Shown here one piece after another: positions 33,954-46,580 of a stretch of DNA of 64,000 bases. Source of the DNA: Terfezia claveryi (Eukaryota; Ascomycota; Pezizomycetes; Pezizales; Pezizaceae); contig WHUX01000141.1 of the NCBI GenBank assembly GCA_015179025.1, positions 62,001 to 126,000 of the forward strand, given 5' to 3'. The notes beneath the pieces are model-generated. The model was not told where the DNA came from. It ran no database searches and was given only the letters and a program-made list of their open reading frames with translations. The position numbers and the translations under genes are program-made. The first letter of the stretch is position 1. Each line of letters begins with the position of its first letter.

Positions 33954-34045
33954 CACCCGGGTTTCTGGGTGGCTCCTCATGGCCCCCTAACGGGGCCGCA
34001 TAGGAGTAACAAGTATTTTTTTTAAAAAAAAAAACAAAAAAAAAC
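33954..34045 (+). mobile_element. 92-bp LINE family B tail with 7-bp TSD
   Basis: Holds only the 3' stem-loop box (GGCCCCCTAACGGGGCCGCA, then TAGGAGTAACAAGT) and an A-rich tail. GCTATGG at 33947-33953 and 34046-34052 is the target duplication. The stem GGCCCC/GGGGCC is perfect in this copy. Confidence 0.75.
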
Positions 34046-34486
34046 GCTATGGTATATCAGGGAAAGTTCCTTAAAAAGTACAGTCAACGTACGTATATAT
34101 GCGTGACTCACGCACTTAGGTATAAGAGATCAAACTGCGTCTCAAACAGGATTTCACGAACAGGTTCTTCTTCGACAAATCTCGCAGTTCCAATGGACAA
34201 TTCATTCTAGAGAGCCGGTATACAGCCATATGCCCCATTGCTACCAACACCACCATCCTGCCGACTTCCACAGCAGACGGTAGAAAGGAGTTGAGATTAT
34301 CACAGTCATAATTCCATTGTCGGTGTCAGCTTGGCCTAGTCATATTATACGGCATACCAAGGATTCTATCCATTACTATGGGGCGGGCAGGATCCAACTG
34401 TGGAGCTAGCGCGTGGATGAAGTAGATAAGGAAAGATCTGGGAGGCAGTTTCAATAGGGATTACACCGGCCGAGGTTCAACTAACC
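34046..34486. other. Spacer, nothing recognised
   Basis: No gene or repeat recognised. It ends with the left TSD of the next LINE insertion (34474-34486). Confidence 0.45.
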
Positions 34487-35100
34487 ATTTAGACGCAACA
34501 AGATGAAGGTAAGGGCTCTCCCGACTCCAGAGGTAGAGGGCAGTCTCCATGGTAGAGGGAAGTAAGGGAGGATGCGAAGGTTGTGCCCTGGGCGACCCTT
34601 AACCAAGGATAGGAAGCACCCCAGCCTCATCTTGTTGTTCTTGCCAGCGTGATCGCAGTGGCTTCAGCTGGCTGATCGCGGCGTTGAATTTAGACGCAAC
34701 AAGATGAAGGTAAGGGCTCTCCCGACTCCAGAGGTAGAGGGCAGTCTCCATGGTAGAGGGAAGTAAGGAAGGATGCGAAGGTTGTGTATCTGGGGTGGGG
34801 TAGAAGGAAGAAAGTAAGTAGAGGGAAGATTAGAAAGAGGGGTGGGGTGGGGCCAAGGGTATCGTGCGCCAAGGTTGCCATAGCAGTCACGGTATGCGGC
34901 GGAGGAGTTTATTTATTAGGGGACGGGCTGGTTAGGAGCGTGGTGGCGGAGGAAGGGGTATATTTCTTAGGTTGGGAGGCAGGGCGTTTAAGCAACTTGT
35001 TGTCCCGTGAGAAACCAAACCTTCAAAGGGGCGGAACGGGGCCGTCTCATAGCCTTAGGCTCCATAGACGTACAGACTCCAAAAGAAAAAAAAAAAAAAA
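34487..35100 (+). mobile_element. 614-bp LINE family A insertion with 13-bp TSD
   Basis: Perfect GGTTCAACTAACC at 34474-34486 and 35101-35113 brackets an element ending in the family A box (GGGGCCGTCTCATAGCC, then TTAGGCTCCATAGACGTAC) and a 15-16 base poly(A). The first 100 bp (34488-34586) is repeated at 34688-34786 with one difference. No ORF2 motif remains. Compared with the copy at 389-1372 it contains only the 3' UTR part. Confidence 0.85.
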
Positions 35101-35539
35101 GGTTCAACTAACCCAGCCTACACCCGATGGACTAGGCTTTATGCTCACACGCGGCGAGCTTATTGTGAGATACAGTAGGGCCTCGAGGTGTTATTGATCT
35201 AATAGCTCGTAATTAACTGGATCCAGGACTACACGCATATTCACTTGATCGGGATCCTATGGCAAGATAGGCTCAGGTTCAGAGTATTGGCACGGCCTTA
35301 GCCTCTAACTAGGCTCCTGAGGAATTGTTAGGAGTGTACCATATGCACTCCCTTTCGAAGAAGATGCCCTGAAGTTTGCAACATATCAACCAATGGATGA
35401 TGTATTTTACACCTTTAATATTGAAGCCTGTAGTCCAACTAGGGCCTAAAGAGTGAGTCTTGGTCAAAGTCTTCAGTGGCTGGCGTCCATAAATCATGAG
35501 ACTGATATACCATATTTACATAATAGGGACAAGATTCAG
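35101..35539. other. Spacer, isolated TIR-like word
   Basis: No gene recognised. CAGTAGGGCCTCGAGG near 35174 resembles a Tc1/pogo terminal repeat but no partner was found. Confidence 0.4.
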
Positions 35540-35770
35540 TGTTTTTCTTTTGGGTCGAGGTTCAGTCAGGCCTCCTTGGGTCATCGGGCGCAAGCCCGTT
35601 AATGACAGCATGGGGCCTTGATCCCACTTTATGTATTTAGCGTTAAGCCTAGCAGATTAACTTGCCTTGTACCTGAATTCACCCGCGTTTCTGGGTAGCT
35701 CCTCATAGCCCCCTAATGGGACCGCATAGGAGTACATAGCAAGTATTTTTTAAAAAAAAGAAAGAAAAAA
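35540..35770 (+). mobile_element. 231-bp LINE family B tail with 12-bp TSD
   Basis: Perfect GACAAGATTCAG at 35528-35539 and 35771-35782. The insert ends with the family B 3' box (CCCCCTAATGGGACCGCATA, then GGAGT) and an A-rich tail. It covers only 3' UTR sequence. Confidence 0.85.
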
Positions 35771-38434
35771 GACAAGATTCAGGCTATCTGAATCCACTCC
35801 ACACTAGAAGAATGTAGTGAGCATCCTACCAGTAATGTTAAGAATACTAATAGTAGGAGCTCCCGGAAAGGCGTTTATGCGTGTTCTAGTCCCGTTTTAA
35901 TGAAAATATCGTGGGGCTTCACTGAGCTATTATGTCTTCGGTACGGACTGTGTCATGGCTTTATAAAGTGACTCAAAACAGTAGGTTAACTCGAGTATGC
36001 ACTGCCTATTCTGCTACTAGCTTGTGCCGGAGTCTAATACCAAATGGTATATTCCTAGCTAGTTTAAATTCTGAGGCTATCCCAGCTGGTTCACATTGTC
36101 GCACGCTGTTACCCTGAGCTCAGCCTATAACTTTGAATGTTACCATTTCTGAGATATCCTACAAATAGGTCTATTTTGGGGTTAGTTAACATCCAAATTT
36201 TTTGTGTTATAGCTCAATTAATTGTAAATATCAAATGTTGGATTATTTCCTCGTACTGGTTGCAGTGATACTAACATTACCCTCAATATCCAAGGACTTT
36301 TTGATACAGTTTCCATTTTCTAGGTCCACCTTTTTACTTAATTCTGTAATTTGTTTAGGGCCCAAATTTAGTATATGCCAGAACCTGCTAGGCAATTGCA
36401 ATGCATTCTTCGAAACAGACTCGTCAAGAAACTCACTGTTCATGAGGGTTCGGTATTATCAGACACTAGCATGCCATGGGGGTGGGCCTGGGTAATCCAA
36501 AATGAGGATTATATCTGTACGTGTGGATCGCATCCCCCACCATTCACAATCTAAAGGTATTGATATTAGCAATTACGTATCAATTATCATCGGCTCCGGT
36601 CCAAGTGTAAGCTGTTAAGGCATGGCGCTCCAATCTTTCCCTCGCGGGCCAAACCCCGGAGCCGTGCGTTGAGTTACTCTCCTGTCTTTTATGGCGTTCT
36701 TAGGCCTCGGGCGGTGGCTGTCTCCTGGAGTGAAGCGATTTGTTCTAGATGCTGGATCTGGCATCGGCCTTTTCGTTCCCTGCAATGCCTCTGACCCAGG
36801 ATAGCCGTGTCCTGGTTGGATTTTTCTGATAAAAGGCCTTTAAATGGCGGATCTGGTGGACTCCTTGGAAAGGTTGAGGGTCTCAGCCTCTTGAGCTCTC
36901 AGGAAGTTTGAGGGTTGAGGGATTTTAGCTATTTCCGCCAATAGCATATGGGCCGAATACCTATCCTCGTTCCCGCGAATATCTGCAGACCTCAATCGAT
37001 AATATCATCTTCATTGTTTACAAGGCCCGGTGTCAAGTATCTCAGGAACGCAGGTGGTGTCGTGTTGCATTTCGATGTCTGGAATCAGCTTTTTGAATCA
37101 ACATATGCACCTATACATACCTATTGGTGCTGTCACGCATATTATGGCTATAGAATTCGGCACAGTCTAGGCTATCTGGATGCCCTTATGTTAAAATCTG
37201 GTACAAAGTGTAAGAAAGCTGACGCCGCAGCCCAACTGAAAACGACAATATTCTATACATGGCGTATTATAAGTTAGCGCTATATATATACATGCCAAAG
37301 CAACATCTACTAAGGAGCCTATAAACAACTGCCAAAAGATTAAAAGAATCAAATAGATCTTCCTCGCAGCTCGCCGCGCATTCCGCTCCTCTCTGTTCTT
37401 AACCTCATGGGTCTAGCTAGTTCACTTAACATATCTTACTTATTTTCATCACTGATTCATCTTGAACTCTCGACACTCCTTCCCATCTCTCGCTGTCGCA
37501 ACCTTCAGCTTCTCCTTCCGCTCCTTCTTCCCTTGTTTCTTGTCCCCATTCTCTAATATGGTGAGCTTAAGAGATCATTCTGGGGTTAATATAGCTATTG
37601 GGAATTGGCAACTGGTAGAAGTGGTTATATTGGTGTGTGACTGAGTGGTTACTAGTGAGTACTGTTTGTTTATTTGAGATAGAAGCCGACTGCTTTGGAA
37701 AGGCCTCTTAGTGTATTCAGGAATTCGACTAGGCCTAGAGTTTAGTAGAACAGGATCTAGAACAAGTGTCGGATAGATGCTACTTACTATAAAGCCATAA
37801 ACAAGGAATTTGATCATATGTATTCCCAATTTCTCTACATAGAGTGGGCGATACATATGCCAGAGGCAACAAGTTCGGGATCTTGTATTCAGGTGGGTGC
37901 TTTGGAAAGTTTAATGCTAGCGAGGAGCCTGCAGCATATACTTGTCTCCAGCAATGGCAACCCCGCCTAATCTACCACATGTCTCGCTGTAGGGGCTTCA
38001 TGGAACGGCGCAGCTGTTGGGTTGCATATTCAGAAGCATTCTCAGCTGTGAGTCTCGATAACAAGGGTAGTTTATCGCCATACCAGCTATACCGACGACA
38101 CCGATAAAAAGAAATAAAATACATAAAATATTGTAAATATATACATACAGAAAAGGCTCATGCCCTCGTACTCCTACCGAAACGCAGACAGGAAGAGAAA
38201 AAAGAGATAGGAATACACAGCCCCAAAATAAAAAGTGAAACGGACTGTCAATCCTGCCAAACCAATGAATATCAAGCTTACAAACATCCCAAGCGAGACA
38301 AATGGTCGAAGTGAAGATGAAGAGAAAATAAAAGTGAAGGGAATATGGCTGAGTTGTTCATGATAATATTCGTATAGCTCTCATTGATATTTCCCTTTTT
38401 CTTTCCCCAGTTCTCGGAGCTACCCCTTTCGTGC
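35771..38434. other. Spacer, no supported gene
   Basis: A pyrimidine-rich stretch (37460-37555) followed by ATGGTGAGC at 37558 looks like a fungal leader with a start codon and immediate splice donor, but I could not find a following exon. Frames at 36948-37277 and 37844-38107 have no recognised family. The last part holds the 3' UTR of the X325 gene. Confidence 0.4.
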
Positions 38435-39321
38435 TTATAGCATTCCTTCGACCAACCAAACCCCCCATGCAACAGCAACCGCTAGAGCCAATCCTTGCGC
38501 AATTCCTCCAGTTGCCCTTACTCCCGCACTCTTGCTCCTTGTGCTGTATACCTGATTGAAACCGATTGTTGTTGAGTTCTCGCATCGATCCATCATAGGA
38601 TCCGCTTCCGCTGCCGTCTCAACAAGAGTAATATCTGCGCACTGTTCAACCACAATCCCAAGTTAGCCTCCCAAAACTCTCTCCATATACGTAATTCTGC
38701 TCCTTGCTCATGAACGGTGCACGTACGTTATACAAACTCGCCCCATGCAGCGCCACCTGAATAACCTGGATAGTGGCATTATCCCCCGGCTTCAACCCCC
38801 CCCACTCTGTAGCATTGACCGGCAGCGGCACTTGTCTGAGACAAAAGCTCCCCGGGTACGCGTCCCTACTCGGGCCAGTAATCTGAAAAACACCGACCAT
38901 AGGATTCGAGTGGTTGGCTGGGTTATTGCCATATCCCATGTTGACATAGAAAAAGGCCTGGGGGTGGCCTGCGTTCCAACCGGGGGTGATTTGAATATTT
39001 CCGCCGTTCATAGGCCATTTGGTTCTGTTCTGGCCGACGGGGAGACCAGCACCTATGCGCACAAGTGGGTATTAGTCTTCTTAAGTAGTTAAGCGTGTTG
39101 CTATTTTGATGCGGCGGAACTGAACACGGTATGAAAGGAGGCTTCTACGTACAAGGATATTGCCACTGCATGTCGTCCTTCAACGTATTCCCTCTCCATC
39201 CAGGATACTGAAGTTGAAAATGCGCCGATACCAGCGGTGTTAACAACAGAAGTGTCGCAAGAAGCACTCTGAAGACACTTGGGGTTCGTGTTGACGATAT
39301 CGATACGTTTGCGATGGACAT
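38435..39321 (-). CDS. X325/BIM1-like secreted copper-binding protein (LPMO-like)
   Basis: Three exons give a 233-residue protein: 39321-39153, 39052-38727, 38641-38435. The introns are 39152-39053 (GTACGT..TAG, 100 nt) and 38726-38642 (GTACGT..CAG, 85 nt); both keep the frame. Residues 1-33 are a signal peptide ending VSA, so the mature protein starts with His34 (HFQLQYPGWRGNT), the copper-binding N-terminal histidine of X325 proteins. Family blocks follow: QYPCAGLPVGQNRTKWP, GGNIQITPGW, NPMVGVFQITGPS, PGSFCLRQVPLP, GDNATIQVIQVALHGASLYN, then CADITL. Four mature cysteines and four N-glycosylation sequons are visible. The hydrophobic C-terminus (GLALAVAVAWGVWLVEGML) suggests a GPI anchor. X325 members such as Bim1 of Cryptococcus act in copper uptake at the cell surface, not in polysaccharide cleavage. 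No linked genes. Confidence 0.9.
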
Positions 39322-42300
39322 CTTGTTCGCTAATCGTGAAGCGGTCGTAAGAAATCAGGAAAGACTGTGTCCGAAAAACTTCAAGATAAGATATATTGAA
39401 GGTCGAATCTGAGCCGTGCCTTGATCATCCACGTGAAATGTTGGAGGTTACTCGGGTTTTATTGAATGCGGGTTTGTGTTTTTTTTTTTTGCTTTTGTTG
39501 TAAGCGCTGAACATTTGTTAGCTACAGCTCAAGGTTGGGATCCACGCAATAACAGATGCAAAGTGGCGAGTGACCGCGGCTGAGCACTTTGCCGCAAAAT
39601 CAGAACAAGGGATCAAGAGAGTGGTATAAAGGAGGGCACAATAGGCACTACACTTACATGTTGATTCGCAATTATTTGTACCTGCGTGCTGATTGTGCCA
39701 CAGGGAAGGATATATTGTGGTATGAATCAATACGCAGGCACAGAAAGGCAGTCAGGTACTATTCGCAGCTGATGTCGCTTCGGAGTTCCAGTCATGTGAG
39801 GTATTTGGCTACTAAGAAAGAAACAGGAAAATTTAAATTCTCTTAGAAGCCTCAACTCTAGAGGTAGGTACAGCCCCGCAGGAGAAGATGGCGATGCGAA
39901 TCTAGCAATATGAATGTTCGCACTCCGCACTCCGCGGCCAGACTCAAGAATTATAATCTTACGCCGTCAAAATTCTACCCCTCTAAGGCCTGCGTAAGAC
40001 ACATTCAGGGCAACATATAGCCTTAACCAATGAGGGCTCAGAGTTCAATTAGGGCCACTGAGTGTGGTTAAGCTCCATGCGAGATACCTAGGTAGTCTAT
40101 GAGGTTGGTAGGATGGAATGCACCAATCCCTGTAGTTAGCCCACCAACCAACAGGTGAACTCATGGAGAGAAGTATTGCAGCACCCACGTTGGGAACTGC
40201 CAATATATGAAGAGGTCATTTGGATCCTTTTCCCGTTGATATCATGCTATTATGTAAATACATATGGCGTAGACATTTTCATTATGGTGAGTCTGGCATT
40301 GCGCAGTCCTGGATGAAGAACTTTGGTGTCTCTCTCCTATTCACAAAACATAGCTGGCCTTTCTCATTGGATCATTAAATTTCAGGAACTCTCGGCCCGA
40401 TCCGAAACCCTAAATTGCTATTTATAGTTATACTGTACCTATATTTGTTATAATTTAGTTAGTGTAATTTATTTTTTCTTATTGGTGCTGTTAATTCGCC
40501 CATTTTAGGTAAGGCCTAATGCATGGCGTCATATCTCGAAATCAAAGAAGTGCTAATTTAGGAAGCCGTTAAAGTTACTAATGTGCCCAAATTTGGACAT
40601 GTATAAACTGTACATATTGAATTTCAAGCCAACATCGATGCATATCGGCTATCAGACATGATATACTCAATGAACATTGTGGAACAAGACTGCAGCGCAA
40701 TGTTCCGAGTTTCTGCTATATTTTACGAGGACAGATTATAGCTCTGAGCACAGACTATAATTACATATACAGTATACAGTATATATCAGTGCAAATCAAC
40801 CGCCAAGAGCTACTGAGTTCAAAGTTAAGGCATGAGGTGAGAGGCCCAGATAGAGCAATTTAAGGGTTTGACTAACCATGATCATGCACTAGTTTTATGT
40901 CCACATGGTGTTTCATCTGGTGCTGTATCTGAAACTCAAGACCCCAGGTACTTAATTACGTATTTTCCAACGGAAATTGCATCAGACTGGTTTTATTAAA
41001 CCTTTTTCTAAAGTCAGTGCTCGCATAGCATAGCGCTATGGAAGGGCTCTGATCGTCCCCATAAAAGGTTCCATAGGCCTTCGGTTCCACAGGCACAAGT
41101 TTCCCGGCTACCAAAACTTACGAAATAGAAAAGCGAATTCGAGACAATTTTGTCCACCTCCCCGATGCTACTCTATTCCCTCCCTACACCGGGTCCATCT
41201 TCCGTCAGATTCAACTGTGACTACATGTTCCCTTACCTTTTCTTCCCAAACATTTTGGGGCCATCTGCCTCCTGCTTCCAAAGCGCCTGCATCTCTCGCC
41301 CATGAGAGTGGAGGAGTACGTTAGAGGTTAGAAAGTTAAGTAATTGAAGTCTTATATAGGCCGAGCTCAGGGTAACAGGCAGCAACCTGTGAATAACTCA
41401 ACATCCCAGGAGTCATTCCTCCCAGATCCTCTAAAGGAAAAAATGCTACATAATTTTATTTCCAAGTCATACTAGACTTATTCAACAAATACTCCAGTTA
41501 TATCACAACTGTCAGTTCTCAACTACACAATTCACAGGAGTAATCCGAGATGCATATGGGTACTACTAGCCTGGCATGAAAATTAATGGACTACTAGCAA
41601 CTGGCATTTGCCTTGCCGATAATGCTTAATTAGGCAGCCACATAGTATCAGCTGGCATGGTAGGTGCATCTGCTGGGCGTGTGCTGCCATGGGGACTTTG
41701 CTCAATCGGCTAATTGTGTTCATGAAAAGAGTATCGATGGTCAGGATTCCAAGAGATGCATCTATTCGCTTCATGGAAGCTTAATTTCCAGCAGTGCAGG
41801 ATCAATAGATCGTTGCAAAATAAAGCAGATGGTAATTACCTCATCAGGAATCTTGCCTAACTTTATGCTATACCGTGGAAAGTGTCCAGTCCTGTGCAGG
41901 CTATACTAGAAGCATCACTGTCTCTCAGGCGGTCAAGGGTATCTAGGTGCGAAGTATTGAGCCTTAGGCGTATCTTTCGACCACTAATCTGATGACTGTA
42001 GTATGAAAACATGCCAATTCAAGAATCATGGGTGATGACTTCGGTCCGGGAACTTGACCCTGAACTCGCGAAATTCCCCACCATAAAAACTCACAAACTT
42101 GTGGACTAATGTACTAGCTGCAAGCATTAAAGGACTTGAATAAGCTCATGTGAGGTTAACTATACCTAGTCTTCGGCTTGTGAGCTATCGTAACGATGTC
42201 TGGTTGATCGAAATCATGCACTCTACATCGAAGCTGCCTCCCCTAACTCCCTCACAGAAGTCCGCTAGACCTCTAGATCCGTCCTCCGGATGATTGTCTA

Positions 42301-42730
42301 TAGCACCCGGTGCGCTGCTCAAGCGTCGCTGTCATCATATCTGCATAACATATTAATGTAAATATCACACCTACACGTGCCTTTAGCGAGTGTGCGGTCT
42401 AGCGTCTCATATTCATATATTAGATCCATTGTGTCTAGGTATCGAATCGGGAAGAATCCGGATTCCCAACCGTTGTCAATTACGGCTCTTGGCCTAGGCC
42501 CAGACCCCTGGCTAGATATATACATTGAACTCTCTTATATAGGAATGTCCGGTATTAGAATATATTCGGTATAAGAATGGGTCTACTGCCTAAATTATGA
42601 ATTGTAGGCACCTTCCCCCGTGATACAAGAATACCATATAATCCCGTGTATAAGAAAGTAGAATACGGCACCGGGTTTCCGCTCACTTGCATATATTTCC
42701 AAAAAAATGTACATAAAATAAGGGCAGATG
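39322..42730. other. Spacer, nothing recognised
   Basis: Upstream region of the X325 gene and long spacer. No frame with a known motif, no RNA gene and no TSD-bounded insertion was found by eye. Confidence 0.4.
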
Positions 42731-43417
42731 CTATTTACGGAACCTAAGAGACCGCCTGACGCCACCAATGGATGGTGGAGGCATGCCAGAGAGCTGGCGT
42801 TGGATGCGGGGTGTCCTAGGGTTGGTTGAGGGTCCAGGGGTAGGTGTATGAGGGGGCGGGGGGAGTGCTGGCGTGGTGAGGATAGGTGATTCTGAACCAT
42901 CATCAGACTCATTCTCGATCTCATAGTAGCTAGAGGAGTCACTGGAAATCTCGATTGGACTGGCTGCTTTTTGGGGTTTATTTCGGGAGCGTTTGGAAGG
43001 ATGTCTCTGGTAGGATGTCTTAGCTGCACTCTTGCGTAATTTTGATGTCTGTGCACGCTGGTGTTTGGCAGCCTCCTGCGCAGCCTTTTTCACAGCCTTT
43101 TTCAAATCTGCCTCCTCTCGTGCTTGATAAAGACTTGCAATTTCCTGACCATTAAGTATATGTCCTAACTTCAGCTCTTTCTTGCCTAGGTGACGCCCAT
43201 CATGTCCTGTATTTTTTGAATTGGCTGCCTGCCACTGCTCAAATATTTATTGAACTAACTGTTGATCTCGCTCCTGAGCAATCCCAAATTGTGATAACTG
43301 ATCCACCAAGTTCTCCAAAATATACTCACAAGCTTCTGAATTAGTTTCCTGTGCTAGCAGAAGCTTCTGTTAGCGAACTAAATGAGTTATTTGACTAGAG
43401 TTCTTTAGTGTAGGAGG
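42731..43417 (-). pseudogene. C-terminal remnant of a pogo/Fot1-like DDE transposase
   Basis: The minus frame reads YILENLVDQLSQFGIAQERD, then GRHLGKKELKLGHILNGQEI, a basic coiled KKAVKKAAQEAAKHQRAQT run, and a Ser/Pro-rich tail ending RRSLRFRK. Fungal pogo/Fot1 transposases end with this type of helical, basic tail after the DDE domain. Two TAA stops (about 43371 and 43244) interrupt it and the catalytic domain is missing. The upstream side is cut off by the Gypsy1 5' LTR at 43423. The right flank of Gypsy1 beyond 56400 does not clearly continue it. The family assignment rests on tail resemblance only. Confidence 0.55.
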
Positions 43418-43422
43418 TGGTA

Positions 43423-44047
43423 TGTTACGGCTCAGGTAAGAGACCTACTCTCAACAGAGAATATCCCAATACCTAATTATGGCTGCTAACTGCTATGGCT
43501 TGATCAACCATACAGATGCAGGTAATATGTTCAGGATGGACAGGTATTGGAGCAAGGAAGCATGTAACCTCTGAATGCGTTCTTATACATGTACTCTCTT
43601 CTATAGATATCCATTAAGTTCTTATGTTCGTTATTCTTATATTGTTATTTATTATATGCAAGTTTATCCTCTGTATGACAGCCTGACTACAATGCGTTGA
43701 AGTTCAGGCTGCCTAATCAATATATGTCAGACTGCAGGGTTCCTAAATAGGAAGCGTCTTTCTATTCTAGGCAACTATCTAATGTCAGTTCTACTAAGCC
43801 GTTAAGGGAAGTGTCATCAGATCTGATAATGAGTTATCAGATCAACGCTTCTATAAAAGCTACTGCTTTTACATAGTTAATACAATAAGACCCAAGCGGT
43901 ATTCTAAGTCTCATATAGCTTTACTCTTATCGAGTCCACTTTATACCCAAGTTGCTACTACGTTTATACTTATAATTTATTACCAAACACCCCTTATATA
44001 CCTCTACCGCTAACTTGTATATTCATAGTTATAGCCCGTCTGTAACA
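43423..44047 (+). repeat. Gypsy1 5' LTR
   Basis: Starts TGTTACGGCTCAGG and ends CGTCTGTAACA, with matching terminal inverted TGTTAC/GTAACA. Sequence after it (TTATACCGCTTG) is the place of the primer site; I could not assign the tRNA. Confidence 0.85.
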
Positions 44048-44096
44048 TTATACCGCTTGTCTATAACACCGTATAGACACTACCTCTGACACTAAT

Positions 44097-45813
44097 ATGT
44101 CTATGCTTAGAGGACTACTTGGTACTGGGTCTGACGACTATATGGCTGATGATGATAATAATAGTGTCACTCGAGCCCAACAACAGGGTGAAGAATTTAT
44201 TCAACGAGAATACTCATCTATTCAAAGTCCATTTCAAGCACGAGATGCATGGGGACCTCATCAGATTAAACCACCAGTATCTATGTCTACTTCGTCAGAA
44301 GAGCCCATTATTTGATCAGTTACACTATTAGTGCCACCACCACTATTTTCGTGTTCTATACAGCCAGAACTATTACAAAAAAGCAAGCAACCAGCATTTC
44401 ATCGCTGAACACTAGTACCAGATTCCTCCGCAACTATAAAGCTCCTCAAACAGCTAGAGGAAGAGAAAGAAGCAGCCTTACGAGAAGTCCGCAAGCTTCA
44501 AGCAGCACAATAATCCAATTCCGCCTTTATTCTGCACACAGTAGCCAACGTCCAAAATATAGCCAATGCTGCTACTGCGGGACAAGCTAAGTTATCAAGT
44601 GATACTAGTGCTACACTCACTCAAATATAGGATTTAATCCTTAAAGGACAAAATACTCAAGCTGATGAATTCAAAATTGTCCACCACAATATCGGATGGC
44701 TAAGAAATCAAGCCGAACAACACTATCTCCACTACGATCGACAATTTGGAACAATAGAGAACTGGTTTGATGAAATGGAGAATCGGCTCACTTAGCTAGA
44801 AGGACGGGTACTAGCACCACGACCCATCCTACCATACAATAGCCTTATAGAATGGTTGGAACAAGCAGCAAGGAACCCCCCACCACGACAACCAAAAGTT
44901 CTACTAGTAGGACCACTATGAGATCCTACTCCACCACAACCACCAATACTACCAGTACAAGTTGCAGGAAAAGCACCTCCTCCTACGAAGTTTAAGGGTG
45001 AATGAGTATAGTTAGAAGGCTGGATCCTTCAGATGGATGATTACTTCCTTATTACCCTTACTCAAAATGAAAGTTAGAAGCTTGTATATGTTGGTTTATG
45101 TTTGGAAGGGAAGGCATTGGATTGGTGGAAGGCTAATAGAATAAGTTACACTATATGGGATGAGGTGAAAAAGGCTATGAAGATGTACTATGGGGATCAT
45201 TATTAGGGAGACCAATCATATCAAGAGATAACGCAGCTAAAAAAGACAGGATCTATCATTGATTATCTCACAGAAATCGACCGACTCAATACCTATGCTA
45301 AGATCCTTAATGCCCAGATAATCAACATAATCATCTCTAACCTTCCTCATAACCTCCGTATATCCATGGCTCACTATGAGTAGCTCCAACAACAACCTAC
45401 TCTCTGGAGACAAAAACTTATTAAGATGGACGTCATTAGTACTGAATTTCAAAGCCGCAACTGCAATCCTCCTTCAACCTAACCAGCATCAAAGAAGCGT
45501 ATATTCGAGAAACAGATACAACCTCGAAGTGTAGTACCCTCTACCACCAGAACAAATACAAGGGATGTACAAATCCCAGAAGCAATCCGAGATACAAGAA
45601 TGTGAGAAGGAAGATGCTTGTCTTGTGGATATATTGGCCATCGAGCAGCCGAGTGTAGGCGTGGAAAAGTCACTACTGAACCTACTACTAAGCCAAAGAA
45701 TACTACTAGTACTAGCCAGGCATTAGTACCTACCAACAAAAAGGCTCAAACCGATAAAGGACAGCTTCGGATTACAGAGCTTGGTTCTGAAGAAAAAGAA
45801 TCTGGAAATGAGT
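44097..45813 (+). pseudogene. Gypsy1 gag
   Basis: Starts MSMLRGLLGTGSDDYMADDD. Downstream a capsid core (LEGWILQMDDYFLIT, GLCLEGKALDWWKANRI, GSIIDYLTEIDRLNTYA) and a zinc knuckle (CLSCGYIGHRAAEC, the canonical CX2CX4HX4C) are clear. Over ten stops break the frame. Some sites suit Gln (CAA/CAG to TAA/TAG), others Arg (CGA to TGA) or Trp. Confidence 0.8.
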
Positions 45814-45865
45814 AAGGAGTACCTCACCTACCATCGGACGTACTCCTAGGCATTCTCCTCTCCTG

Positions 45866-46580
45866 ATGGTCCAAATTCTCATTACTGGGGAAGAAGTTGA
45901 AGTAGTAGTAGACTGTAGAGCTAGTGCTCCAGTCGTTAGGAAAAGATTGGCAGTTAAGTTAGGAATTTGGAAGAGAGCTAAGGAAGTTAGGGTTAGGCAG
46001 GGAAATGGATCTCGAACTTCTGGAGGAAAATATGTGGTTAATACTAGGTTTGATATAGTAGATTCCTCTTCTTATTTTTTGGGTAAGTTTAAGATGGATG
46101 CCGAAGTTTTGGATATTGGGAAGAAGGATGTTATTTTGGGTCTGTCTTGGTTAGAAGAAAATGGATTTTCGGTGGATATACAGAACAGGTGCCTGAGACA
46201 GGTCTCTACAGGTTTGATTATTCCGTGTTCTGTTAGATGGATTCCTACTATTTCTGTTCTTGAAGTTGAAGAGCCATTAGAGGATAGTGAGATTGTGCTT
46301 ATTATTGACGCACGTGAACGATACTCTCATTACGTACATTGCTTTACTGCAGAACAGGCAGCTAGACTCCCTGAACACAAGCCATGGGACCACGAAATCC
46401 CTCTCCAAGACCCAACCGCAAAGATACCATTTGGAGCTATCTACAAGACTATATGGGAAGAAGACAAAGCACTCCAGAAGTACCTTGATGAGAACCTTCC
46501 TACTACCAAAGTCCAACAATCACGCTCTTCTGCCGGTACTCCTATCCTATTTGTTCGAAAGAAAGACGGATCCTTAAGGC
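45866..46580 (+). pseudogene. Gypsy1 pol, first part (protease and RT start)
   Basis: An open frame of 239 codons with the aspartic protease (VVVDCRASAPVV, then VILGLSWLEENGF) and the RT start (SAGTPILFVRKKDGSLRL). The protease active site should read D-S/T/C-G-A; here the Gly codon is AGA (Arg), a G-to-A change that would kill it. The frame is cut at 46580 by Gypsy2. Confidence 0.85.

Noticed and set aside
37460..37644. Gene start with ATG followed at once by a splice donor
   Set aside because: The leader looks right, but no downstream exon with a recognisable protein was found.
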